A stretch of DNA of 5,469 nucleotides from Thermoplasmata archaeon. GTDB taxonomy: Archaea > Thermoplasmatota > Thermoplasmata > Lutacidiplasmatales > UBA184. The position numbers were made by a program, and so were the translations under genes. Below are positions 1-5,343 of this stretch, piece by piece. The notes under the pieces were generated by a model. It ran no database searches. It saw only the letters and a list, made by a program, of their open reading frames with translations, and had not been told where the DNA came from. Every line of letters starts with the position of its first letter. The first letter of the stretch is position 1. The stretch is from assembly GCA_030037035.1 (NCBI GenBank), contig JASHSA010000109.1, forward strand, positions 1 through 5,469, read 5' to 3'.

Positions 1-899
1 CCGAGATCGCGTTCGCCGCGCTTCCGACCGACGGCCGGTTCGACCCGAGCGAGGTCGTCCAGAGACTTCGCCGAGCGCGTGCTGCCGGCGTGACGACGTT
101 CGACGTCTCCGACGTCCAAGACCCCGCGCTCGCCGAGACGCTGCTCGCCCGGGCGTTCCCGTCCGGAGACCCGACGGTCGTGGTGATCGCCCGATCCCCC
201 CGCCACGACGCTCCGCCGTCGGCGACGTTCTCCCCTCGCGCGACCCCCTCTCCTCGGCCGCTCTATCGCGACGACGGGGAAGCCACCGGCCGATCCGCGA
301 TAACGCCGCTGCGCCACGTCTTCGAGGTCGACGCGGCGGCCCTCCGCAGCGCCGCGGAACGACCGCCCGCAAGTCCCTTCGGCGAGCGCGAGAACGAAGC
401 GATCGTGCGCTGTACTTCGCCGGAGCAGGTCTCCGAGCAGCTCCGGTCGGGGCGCGCCCCGCTCCTCTCCGGTACGTTCTCCCTGCTCGACCACGGCCTC
501 GCCGATACGGCGGTCCGGTCCACCGCTCCCGCGACGCTCTCCTGGATCGCCCGCGACCCGCTGGCGTCGGGAAGACTGGACGGGCGTCGCTTCGCGGCCT
601 CGACCGTGTCGGGATTTCCCGCCCCGCCCGCGTCGGTCCGCGCGCTCGGCGCCGAGTTCGCCCCGGTCGCTCGGCTCGCCTTCCTCGGCCGAGCCGGGCG
701 GCGTACGCTCGCCCAAGCGGCGCTGCGGTACGTGCTCGACCGGCCCTGGGTGGTCAGCGCGGCCCTCCCCCTCCCGCCGATGGAGCGGTGGCAGGAGATC
801 CTCGGCTTCCGAGCCTCGCTTCCGTTCGAGGAGGACGACTGGTCTAGGCTCGGCGAGGCCCCGGTCGCCGCCGCGGCGGCCGAAGGGGTCGGTCGATGA
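1..899 (+). CDS. Aldo/keto reductase-fold protein, 5'-truncated, probably non-catalytic
   Basis: The reading frame is open from base 3 to the TGA at 897-899 (298 residues visible) and runs off the left edge, so the true start lies outside the window; the GTG at 90 is internal. The fold is read from two blocks. Near the front, GVTTFDVSDV corresponds to the family's G-V-x-x-F-D-T-A-x-x-Y-G segment. Near the end come SWIARDPLASGRLDG (the usual 'PLa-G-L-tG' strand and loop) and a TLAQAALRYVLDRP helix. Family members are NAD(P)H-dependent carbonyl reductases using an Asp-Tyr-Lys-His tetrad on a TIM barrel. Here Asp34 (counting from base 3) is kept, but the Tyr position is Gln39 (bases 117-119), the usual T-K motif reads A-R-S, and no catalytic His is evident. 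The middle, around visible residues 70-130, is low in family similarity. The protein may therefore bind rather than reduce. The frame overlaps the next gene by 4 bases. Fold is fairly sure; function is not. Confidence 0.75.
   Translation, partial: EIAFAALPTDGRFDPSEVVQRLRRARAAGVTTFDVSDVQDPALAETLLARAFPSGDPTVVVIARSPRHDAPPSATFSPRATPSPRPLYRDDGEATGRSAITPLRHVFEVDAAALRSAAERPPASPFGERENEAIVRCTSPEQVSEQLRSGRAPLLSGTFSLLDHGLADTAVRSTAPATLSWIARDPLASGRLDGRRFAASTVSGFPAPPASVRALGAEFAPVARLAFLGRAGRRTLAQAALRYVLDRPWVVSAALPLPPMERWQEILGFRASLPFEEDDWSRLGEAPVAAAAAEGVGR
896..899 (+). other. ATGA start/stop overlap of genes 1 and 2
   Basis: The ATG of the peroxiredoxin gene (896-898) shares bases with the TGA of the upstream gene (897-899). 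This is the usual arrangement for translational coupling within one transcript and is the main evidence that the two genes form an operon. The purine run at 883-888 lies seven bases before the ATG and could serve as a weak ribosome binding site. Confidence 0.85.
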
Positions 900-1414
900 G
901 CGGATCCGGCCCCCTGCGGCCCGTCCGGGCCGGGGACCGCGTCCCGGAGTTCTCCGGGACGACCGAGAGCGGCCGAACCCTCGGGACGTCCGACCTGCTC
1001 GGTCGTCCGAGCGTGCTCTTCTTCTATCCGAAGGCCGGCAGCCCGGGCTGCTCGATGGAGTCCCGAGAGTTCGCGCGGCACTTTCCGGAGTTCACCGCCT
1101 CGGGCGTGACGGTCGTCGGGGTCAGCGTCGACCCGCCCGAGGCGCAACAGCGGTTCCGCGAGAGCTGCGGGCTTCCGTTCGAGCTGGTCGCCGACTCGGA
1201 CCGTTCGATCAGCCGCCGCTTCGGCGTACTCGGGCGGCTGGGGGTCGCCCGCCGGACGACGTTCCTGCTCGCGGCGGACGGGTCGGTCCTCGAGGTCGTC
1301 CGTACCTGGCGCCCACGACGGCACGTCGAGCTCGCTCTCGCCCGCCTGGTCCGCTCGCCGGCTCCGGGTGCCGGAGCGACGCCGGCCGCCCGCGGAGGCG
1401 GCTCGGGTCGTTGA
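896..1414 (+). CDS. Peroxiredoxin, PrxQ/Bcp-type (AhpC/TSA family)
   Basis: This 172-residue protein is a thiol peroxidase that would reduce H2O2 or organic hydroperoxides in the cytoplasm. The active-site segment FYPKAGSPGCSMES fits the Bcp/PrxQ pattern P-x3-[T/S]-x2-C, giving peroxidatic Cys52 with Ser49 in the Thr/Ser position. Other family landmarks are GDRVPEF at 13-19, VVGVSVDPPEAQQRF at 73-87, LPFELVADSD near 93-102, and RTTFLLAADGSV before the last strand. The common resolving Cys five residues after Cys52 is absent (Arg57). The only other cysteine is Cys91, which falls in the region of helix alpha-3 where a subset of PrxQ proteins, such as Xanthomonas PrxQ, carries its resolving cysteine. 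The ATG at 896 overlaps the upstream TGA as ATGA, and a purine-rich AAGGGG at 883-888 precedes it, so translation is probably coupled to the aldo/keto-reductase-like gene. The last 20 or so residues are a low-complexity Ala/Gly/Arg tail. Confidence 0.93.
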   Translation: MSGSGPLRPVRAGDRVPEFSGTTESGRTLGTSDLLGRPSVLFFYPKAGSPGCSMESREFARHFPEFTASGVTVVGVSVDPPEAQQRFRESCGLPFELVADSDRSISRRFGVLGRLGVARRTTFLLAADGSVLEVVRTWRPRRHVELALARLVRSPAPGAGATPAARGGGSGR

Positions 1415-1487
1415 GCGGCCCGCTCGCCTCTAGGCGTCCGATCGCCGGCCTCGCCCCGCCGCGGGGAGCCGTCGCGTCGGTCCGGCG

Positions 1488-1502
1488 CGGTCCGACGGAC
1501 CG
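1488..1502. repeat. Perfect 7-bp inverted repeat with one-base centre
   Basis: The arms CGGTCCG and CGGACCG flank a single A at 1495. It lies about 75 bases after the peroxiredoxin stop, within a run of similar CGGTCC/GGACCG words (another CGGTCCGG begins at 1479). As a hairpin the loop would be too small without opening the inner pairs. A dyad binding site for a homodimeric regulator is the alternative. Such words arise easily in very GC-rich DNA, so function is unproven. Confidence 0.35.
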
Positions 1503-1733
1503 GCCGGCCCCGTTCACGTGCCACCTTGCCGAGGGTCGAGAGCGGTAGAGCGCGCGCGGAAACTACTTTGCCGCGGAGGCCGTGGAGTTCTCCTGAGGTC
1601 GGCGACCGTGGCCCGGCCCGAGCGCTCTGTGAGGTCGGCCTGCTGGCCCGCTGCGGCAAGGCTGACCTTCGAACGAGGGAGCTCGTGAGCACGGGTCCTG
1701 CGACCGCTCTCCGGTCGACGCCTCGCGCCGTTC

Positions 1734-1741
1734 GGGAGTGA
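1734..1741 (+). promoter_or_regulatory. Shine-Dalgarno site setting the ATG at 1747
   Basis: GGGAGTGA matches much of the archaeal consensus GGAGGTGA and ends five bases before the ATG at 1747. It overlaps the alternative GTG at 1738, so it favours ATG 1747 as the real start of the membrane zinc-ribbon protein. In contrast to the cupin and the minus-strand genes, no TATA-like box lies about 26 bases upstream, so this gene appears to have a leadered transcript. Confidence 0.6.
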
Positions 1742-1746
1742 CTCCG

Positions 1747-3132
1747 ATGGCGTCGCGACGACCACGGGGGCGAGGCCCCGAGCGCCGACCGTCGCTCCCT
1801 CTCGTCCTCTCGATCGTCGCGGGGGCGGCGACCGCCGGCGTCGCCGGAGGCTACACGAACGACGCCCTGGGCAACGTACGACGGTGCGGTCGATCGTCGG
1901 TCGGTCCGGGATGCACCTCCCACGCCTTCTGGGGCTTCGCCCCCGAGCAGTTCCTGGCGGCCTGCCTGATCGGGATCGTCGCCGGGGCGCTCATCGCGGT
2001 CGTCGGCGTCCTTACCTACCGACGCGCCCTGCGGGGAGGCTGGAGTGGCTACGTCGTGATCGCGGCGAGCTTCGCCGGCATGTTCTCGTACGGCGGCTTC
2101 GGGATCGGCATCGCCGCAGGCCTCCTGGCCGGCTGGCTCCTCGCCGGAGAGGGCGGGGGCGCGGAGGCTCCCGCAGAGTGGTCCGGCTCGCTGCCGGCCG
2201 GCGTCCCCCCGGCGAAGAAGCCGACCGGACGCGCGCTTCCCCCTCGTCCCCCGGTCGCCGAATGGGACGGCATCGTCGCGGCGCCCTCCGCCGCTCCAGG
2301 CAGGGCCGGTCGCCCCCGGGCCGCCCTCCCGACCGCCGACCGGCTCGCCGAGGCGCTCCGGCGAAGCCGGATCTCGACCGCGACGAGCGGCTCGGCCTCG
2401 GGGGGCCGGCCACCGACCGTCGTTCTCCCCCCTCCGCCGCTCGGCCTCCGTGGCTCCGTTCGCACCGGCTCGATCGCCGGGAGCGCCACGGCCCCCGCCC
2501 GGCCTCCCGCCTCCTCTGCGAACCTTCCCGCTCGGGCCCCCTCGGGCTCGAGCCCCGCGCGCTACGCGCCGGAGGCCCGGGAGGTCGGCGCGGGGATGAG
2601 AGGCGCCCCCTCGCCTCTCTCCACGGCGGCCGCGGTAGACCCCGACGAGGCGATGACGCGCTCGCCGACCCCTCGGCCCGAGCTCTCCTCACCGGCGCGT
2701 CCGCCGCGCCCGAGCGCTGCCGAGTCCGTACCTCGTGCGAGCCGGGGCCCGCTGAGAGAGTTCCGTCCCGCAACGCTCGCGTCCGTCTCGGACACGAGCG
2801 CTCCCGAGCCTGAGGCGACGGAGCCTCGGGAGGAGGCGGCTCCCACCTTCGTGCCCCCGGCCGCGCTTCCCCCGGACCTCCCAGTCCCTTCGACGCCCGC
2901 GCCCGCTAGCCCGCCTCGGGTCGCCACGCCGCCCGGTCTCCCGCCGGTCCCGCCTCCTGCGTTCCCCGAGTTCGCCTCGTCCGACCTGCCTCCACCGACG
3001 GAGCGTCCGCCGGCCCCGTCGGGGTCGCATGCGCGGTCCCGGAGCCGGGCGTGGCGCTGCCCGAGCTGCAAGCTGGTGAATGCGCCGTGGTCGCCGATCT
3101 GCACACGCTGCAAGATCACGGCGCCGGCGTGA
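1747..3132 (+). CDS. Multi-pass membrane protein with Pro/Ala-rich tail and C-terminal zinc ribbon
   Basis: I do not recognise a named family for this 461-residue protein. A basic N-terminus (1-16, rich in Arg) is followed by hydrophobic segments at about 17-36, 68-90 and 101-134. The last is long and Gly-rich enough to be a helical hairpin, which would leave the C-terminus in the cytoplasm. The loop between the first two segments would face outward and holds Cys47 and Cys56, a possible disulfide. Residues from about 135 to 430 are low complexity (Pro, Ala, Ser, Arg, Gly) with no predicted fold. The protein closes with a four-cysteine zinc ribbon, C-x2-C-x10-C-x2-C (Cys438, 441, 452, 455), containing a Pro-Trp-Ser turn. 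Such ribbons bind zinc structurally and often mediate protein or nucleic-acid contacts. The start was chosen on the GGGAGTGA site; GTG 1738 would add three residues. The cupin gene follows after about 75 bases on the same strand. Role unknown, perhaps a cytoplasmic scaffold tethered to the membrane. Confidence 0.8.
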   Translation: MASRRPRGRGPERRPSLPLVLSIVAGAATAGVAGGYTNDALGNVRRCGRSSVGPGCTSHAFWGFAPEQFLAACLIGIVAGALIAVVGVLTYRRALRGGWSGYVVIAASFAGMFSYGGFGIGIAAGLLAGWLLAGEGGGAEAPAEWSGSLPAGVPPAKKPTGRALPPRPPVAEWDGIVAAPSAAPGRAGRPRAALPTADRLAEALRRSRISTATSGSASGGRPPTVVLPPPPLGLRGSVRTGSIAGSATAPARPPASSANLPARAPSGSSPARYAPEAREVGAGMRGAPSPLSTAAAVDPDEAMTRSPTPRPELSSPARPPRPSAAESVPRASRGPLREFRPATLASVSDTSAPEPEATEPREEAAPTFVPPAALPPDLPVPSTPAPASPPRVATPPGLPPVPPPAFPEFASSDLPPPTERPPAPSGSHARSRSRAWRCPSCKLVNAPWSPICTRCKITAPA

Positions 3133-3175
3133 TCGGAGCTCGGAACGAGCCGCCGCCCGAACGTCAGGGCGACAG

Positions 3176-3184
3176 TTCCTTAAG
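3176..3184 (+). promoter_or_regulatory. TATA-like box of the cupin gene
   Basis: TTCCTTAAG is the most AT-rich word in the gap between the membrane gene and the cupin. Its centre is about 32 bases before the ATG at 3213 and about 23 before the in-frame GTG at 3204. An archaeal transcript starting roughly 22-27 bases downstream would therefore begin at or within a few bases of the start codon (leaderless or nearly so), in line with the absence of a clear Shine-Dalgarno site. Confidence 0.5.
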
Positions 3185-3212
3185 CGCGGGGCCCGTGTTA
3201 GCCGTGTCAGGC

Positions 3213-3662
3213 ATGGGCAAGAGCAGCGGCACGCGCGCCCCGAGCCCGGCGTGGAGGGCCGTCGCCCAGGGAGTGGAGATACGACCCCTGGTCGAAGGCG
3301 AGGGGAACGCGCTGGTCCTCTACCGCATCGCCCCGGGTCTGACGTTCCAGGTCCACCGCCACGACTTCCCGGAGTACGGGACCCTCGTGCTCGGTCGCGG
3401 GAGGCTGCTGCTCGGGGACCGGACCGAAGAGCTGCTCGAGGGGGACTCGTACTACGTCCCGAGCGGGGCGTCCCACGGCTTCGAGTCGGCGCTCCAGAGC
3501 GGACCGGTCGTGATCCTGCACGTCGCCGTTGGCCACGGAAGGAAGCTGCGCACGTCGATCCTGGGCTACCTGCAGGGCCAGGCCCGGAGCCTCGTCCGCC
3601 CCTCCGGTCAGCCGCTGCCCGGACTCGCCGCGAGGGCGACCCCAGAGGGATCGCGACGCTAG
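3213..3662 (+). CDS. Small single-domain cupin protein
   Basis: This 149-residue protein carries both cupin motifs almost perfectly. Motif 1 is G-x5-H-x-H-x3-E-x6-G at residues 42-61, giving metal ligands His48, His50 and Glu54. Motif 2 is G-x5-P-x-G-x2-H at residues 77-88, giving the fourth ligand His88, with Ser in place of the usual final Asn. The intermotif spacing is short, as in small bacterial and archaeal cupins. The beta-barrel should bind a divalent metal (Mn, Fe, Ni or Zn) in the cytoplasm; no signal peptide is seen. Small cupins range from dioxygenases and isomerases to sugar- or ligand-binding sensors, and the sequence does not decide between these. Residues 108-149 are a basic, Gly/Pro-rich tail beyond the barrel. 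ATG 3213 was chosen because conserved sequence begins soon after it; GTG 3204, three codons earlier in frame, fits the TATA-like box about equally well. It is convergent with the minus-strand gene ending at 3729. Confidence 0.85.
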   Translation: MGKSSGTRAPSPAWRAVAQGVEIRPLVEGEGNALVLYRIAPGLTFQVHRHDFPEYGTLVLGRGRLLLGDRTEELLEGDSYYVPSGASHGFESALQSGPVVILHVAVGHGRKLRTSILGYLQGQARSLVRPSGQPLPGLAARATPEGSRR

Positions 3663-3728
3663 AGGACCGACGAGCCTGGCCCCGCGGGACCCCGGAGGGG
3701 CTTGCCACCGGCGACGAGGACCGTCGGC

Positions 3729-4394
3729 TCACGTCGTCGCGACGATCGAGCTGCTGATCGTCACGATGGAGTACGACCCTCGGGGCGGGTCGACGAAGTC
3801 GAGATACCAGTCCCCGGTACTGAGCCCGAGCGAGAACTTCGCCGCGGTGACGTTCCCGGAGCTCCAGTCGGCGAGCACGGAGGAACCGCTGCCCTTCGCG
3901 GGCGTGCCGTTCGGGGAGATGTTCTCGAACTCGGCCTGGTCGAGCATGTACGCCCAGACGTTGGACGTCGCCGAGAAGCCGCCGCTGACGTGCTCATGCT
4001 GCGTGAGCGCGAAGGCGACGTACCAGTACGACCCCGAGCTGACGTTCTCGCTCTCGCCGGCCGGGACGAGCACCGCCCGGGCGCCCGGCGCGGGGGCGAT
4101 CAGGATCAGCAGGAAGCCGACGACGACGACGGCGGCGAGGGCGATCGCCGGGATGAGTCCCCACCAGACCCAGCCCTTGCGCGCCCGTCGCCGGTGACGA
4201 GGCTTCGGGGCCGATTCGAGGTACTCCTCCTCCGGGTCGAAGCGGTCGCGGACCGACGGAGCCTGCCGGACCGGGCGGGCCGACCTCGGCGGAGGGCGCG
4301 GGACCCGCACGGGAGCGCCGCACGTTCGACAGCTCGACCACGACGGTTGGAGGACGTGGCCGCACTCCCGACAGGTCTGCGGGCGCCGGTACAC
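3729..4394 (-). CDS. Zinc-ribbon membrane protein with glycosylation-rich outer domain
   Basis: This 221-residue protein is unrecognised by family but its layout is clear. An N-terminal zinc ribbon, C-x2-C-x10-C-x2-C (Cys8, 11, 22, 25), is followed by a charged Pro/Arg-rich linker (26-73) ending in a cluster of basic residues, one membrane helix at about 75-100 (WVWWGLIPAIALAAVVVVGF), then a 120-residue outer domain. That domain has alternating strand-like segments, aromatic-rich (SYWYVAF, GDWYLDFVDPP, SYSIVTI), suggesting a beta-sandwich. It contains all four N-x-S/T sequons of the protein (Asn117, 158, 162, 181) and none lies on the basic side of the helix, which agrees with ribbon-in, domain-out topology. 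The GTG at 4394 is the start: it leads straight into the ribbon and lies about 25 bases from a TATA-like box. The frame stays open far upstream, but that extension runs antiparallel through the VOC gene and has no family features. A zinc-ribbon-plus-helix receptor or anchor is plausible; ligand unknown. Confidence 0.82.
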   Translation of the reverse strand: MYRRPQTCRECGHVLQPSWSSCRTCGAPVRVPRPPPRSARPVRQAPSVRDRFDPEEEYLESAPKPRHRRRARKGWVWWGLIPAIALAAVVVVGFLLILIAPAPGARAVLVPAGESENVSSGSYWYVAFALTQHEHVSGGFSATSNVWAYMLDQAEFENISPNGTPAKGSGSSVLADWSSGNVTAAKFSLGLSTGDWYLDFVDPPRGSYSIVTISSSIVATT

Positions 4395-4414
4395 TGAAGG
4401 GACATCGACTTTCG

Positions 4415-4425
4415 GGAATAATGAA
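4415..4425 (-). promoter_or_regulatory. TATA-like box of the zinc-ribbon membrane gene
   Basis: On the minus strand this reads TTCATTATTCC, the most AT-rich island of the right half of the window. Its centre lies about 25-26 bases before the GTG at 4394, so transcription would begin at the start codon itself, giving a leaderless mRNA. No Shine-Dalgarno sequence precedes the GTG. Confidence 0.6.
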
Positions 4426-4489
4426 TTCGTGGTCGCGGCGCACGCGCGACTTCGAGGAGTTTGGGCAGGCCGCCGCTCGCGGACGCCCC

Positions 4490-4903
4490 CTAGACCCCGG
4501 TCGAGGGCTCCCAGAGCTCGAGACGATTGCCGTCGGGGTCGACCACGTGGGTGAACTTCCCTTCCCCCTCGGCGTCGGGACCGGTATGGATCGGATCCAC
4601 CGCAGCCCGTAGGCGCTCGAGGCGGTGAACGAGCCGCTCGAGATCGTCGACCCGGAGGTTGATCATCGCCTGGTTCCGTCGGGCGGTGAGTCGACCGGTC
4701 GCCGGCATGATGGCGAACACGCTGTGGAGACGCTTGCGTGGATGCGCGAGCGATCGATGGTACAGCTCGATGTAGTAGACCCCCGCCCCGAGGGACCTGA
4801 GGGGAATGCCGAGGACGGTCCGGTACCAGCCTGCAAGACGCCGAGGCCGCGTGGAGTACAGGAACGCTCCACCGAGGCCTTCGACACGCCCACCGCCGCG
4901 CAC
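4490..4903 (-). CDS. VOC (glyoxalase/bleomycin-resistance/dioxygenase) fold protein
   Basis: This 137-residue protein shows a two-module VOC fold. The first beta-alpha-beta unit is GGAFLYSTRPRRLAGWYRTVLGIPL (11-35), with the family's W-Y-x-x-V-L-G-I signature. The second unit begins MINLRVDDLERLVHRLERL (80-98) and ends in the hallmark DPDGNRLELWEP (122-133). Family members include metal-dependent lyases, dioxygenases and drug-binding proteins. Of the four usual metal ligands only the last, Glu129, is clearly in place: the first-strand His is replaced (GAFLYS) and the second-module His reads as Asn82 or a neighbour, so a metal-free binding role or altered ligands is likely. The start is taken at GTG 4903, giving typical VOC length and lying about 28 bases after a TATA-like word. 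ATG 4978 would add 25 Pro/Arg-rich residues spanning that promoter. It precedes the zinc-ribbon membrane gene on the same strand, separated by 95 bases holding that gene's own promoter. Confidence 0.88.
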   Translation of the reverse strand: MRGGGRVEGLGGAFLYSTRPRRLAGWYRTVLGIPLRSLGAGVYYIELYHRSLAHPRKRLHSVFAIMPATGRLTARRNQAMINLRVDDLERLVHRLERLRAAVDPIHTGPDAEGEGKFTHVVDPDGNRLELWEPSTGV

Positions 4904-4927
4904 TACGAAAGGCAGCGGGGCGGGGGG

Positions 4928-4935
4928 GTAAAGGT
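4928..4935 (-). promoter_or_regulatory. TATA-like box of the VOC gene
   Basis: On the minus strand this reads ACCTTTAC, centred about 28 bases before the GTG at 4903, in an otherwise C-rich run. The spacing fits a leaderless transcript beginning at or just before the GTG. The word is short and less AT-rich than the box of the neighbouring gene, so the call is tentative. Confidence 0.4.
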
Positions 4936-5007
4936 GACGGGTGATCGTGCTGCGGCCGAGGGGCCGTCGTCCGCGCATCGGGAGAGGTCTCGAAGTACAC
5001 CCTGCGT

Positions 5008-5036
5008 CCCGTTCGACACCGGAAACGCCGAACGGG
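5008..5036. repeat. Perfect 8-bp inverted repeat, 13-base spacer
   Basis: Arms CCCGTTCG (5008-5015) and CGAACGGG (5029-5036) can form a stable hairpin on either strand. No T-run follows on either side, so it does not look like an intrinsic terminator. It sits about 105 bases upstream of the VOC start and about 310 bases beyond the stop of the right-hand gene. It could be an operator or an RNA hairpin; neither can be shown from sequence alone. Confidence 0.45.
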
Positions 5037-5343
5037 CGCGGCGCGCGTCAGGGTCGGATGCGGTCTTCGTCTCACGGCGCGAGTCTCCTCGAGGCCCCGC
5101 GGATCGACCCGGTCCCAAGGGCGGACGCGATGGGCGGTCAGCACCTCCCGCGCGGCGCGTTCGAGCGCACCGCACGGGGCGCGCCATCAGACAGCGCACG
5201 CTGCCCGGATCGTGTAGACGGCTGTGGGAGGCGGCACCACGGCAGCTCTGACCCCACTGCTGCTCTCGGGTGGAGTGAGGAGCGCCGGAATCGGCGTCAC
5301 CGTGAACCTGGCGGTCCGGTCGGTCGGGCCGCCTTCTCCGTAC

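Larger units (their letters stand above)
1415..1746. other. Intergenic stretch of about 330 bases, no convincing gene
   Basis: I find no reading frame with protein-family features here. The open frames on either strand are Arg/Pro/Ser-rich and look like chance products of high GC. The stretch holds a perfect inverted repeat at 1488-1502 and an AT-richer island at about 1560-1569 (AACTACTTT) that could be a TATA-like element for the downstream membrane gene. If so, that transcript would have a leader of roughly 150 bases. No T-rich terminator and no tRNA was found. Confidence 0.5.
4904..5343. other. Stretch of about 440 bases with no recognisable gene
   Basis: Between the VOC start and the stop of the gene entering from the right I see no convincing coding region. 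Open frames on both strands are Arg/Pro/Ser-rich and show no family motifs. The stretch contains the presumed VOC promoter (4928-4935) and a perfect 8-bp inverted repeat (5008-5036). It may hold the 3' untranslated region of the right-hand gene, decayed coding sequence, or an unrecognised small gene; a minus-strand frame at 5187-5393 has ordinary-looking codons but no recognisable similarity. Confidence 0.45.

Noticed and set aside
263..1324. Minus-strand open frame of 353 codons opposite the reductase-like and peroxiredoxin genes
   Set aside because: Arg/Pro/Ala-rich with no motif; it lies opposite two genes with recognisable families and reflects high GC on the antisense strand.
1541..1553. 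tRNA D-arm-like word AGCGGTAGAGCGC
   Set aside because: No matching acceptor stem, anticodon arm or T-loop lies at the required distances.
1526..1741. Plus-strand 71-codon open frame just before the membrane zinc-ribbon gene
   Set aside because: It has a GTG start with no good ribosome binding site, no hydrophobic core and no motif. Its stop overlaps the Shine-Dalgarno site of the next gene, so coupling is conceivable, but the composition looks random.
1024..1923. Minus-strand open frame of 299 codons
   Set aside because: Low complexity, spans the peroxiredoxin gene, an intergenic stretch and a membrane gene; no family features.
1884..2813. Plus-strand 309-codon open frame inside the membrane protein gene
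   Set aside because: It is an Arg-rich shifted reading of the Pro/Ala-rich tail; the chosen frame has membrane segments and a zinc ribbon.
2689..3732. Minus-strand 347-codon open frame opposite the tail and the cupin
   Set aside because: Arg/Ser/Gly-rich and without motifs; it lies opposite a clear cupin.
4421..4612. Plus-strand 63-codon open frame starting at ATG 4421
   Set aside because: It lies opposite the conserved C-terminus of the VOC gene and is explained as its antisense shadow.
4395..5144. Upstream extension of the minus-strand zinc-ribbon frame to an ATG at 5144
   Set aside because: The added 250 residues show no family features and overlap the VOC gene in another frame; a TATA-like box and the GTG at 4394 mark the real start.
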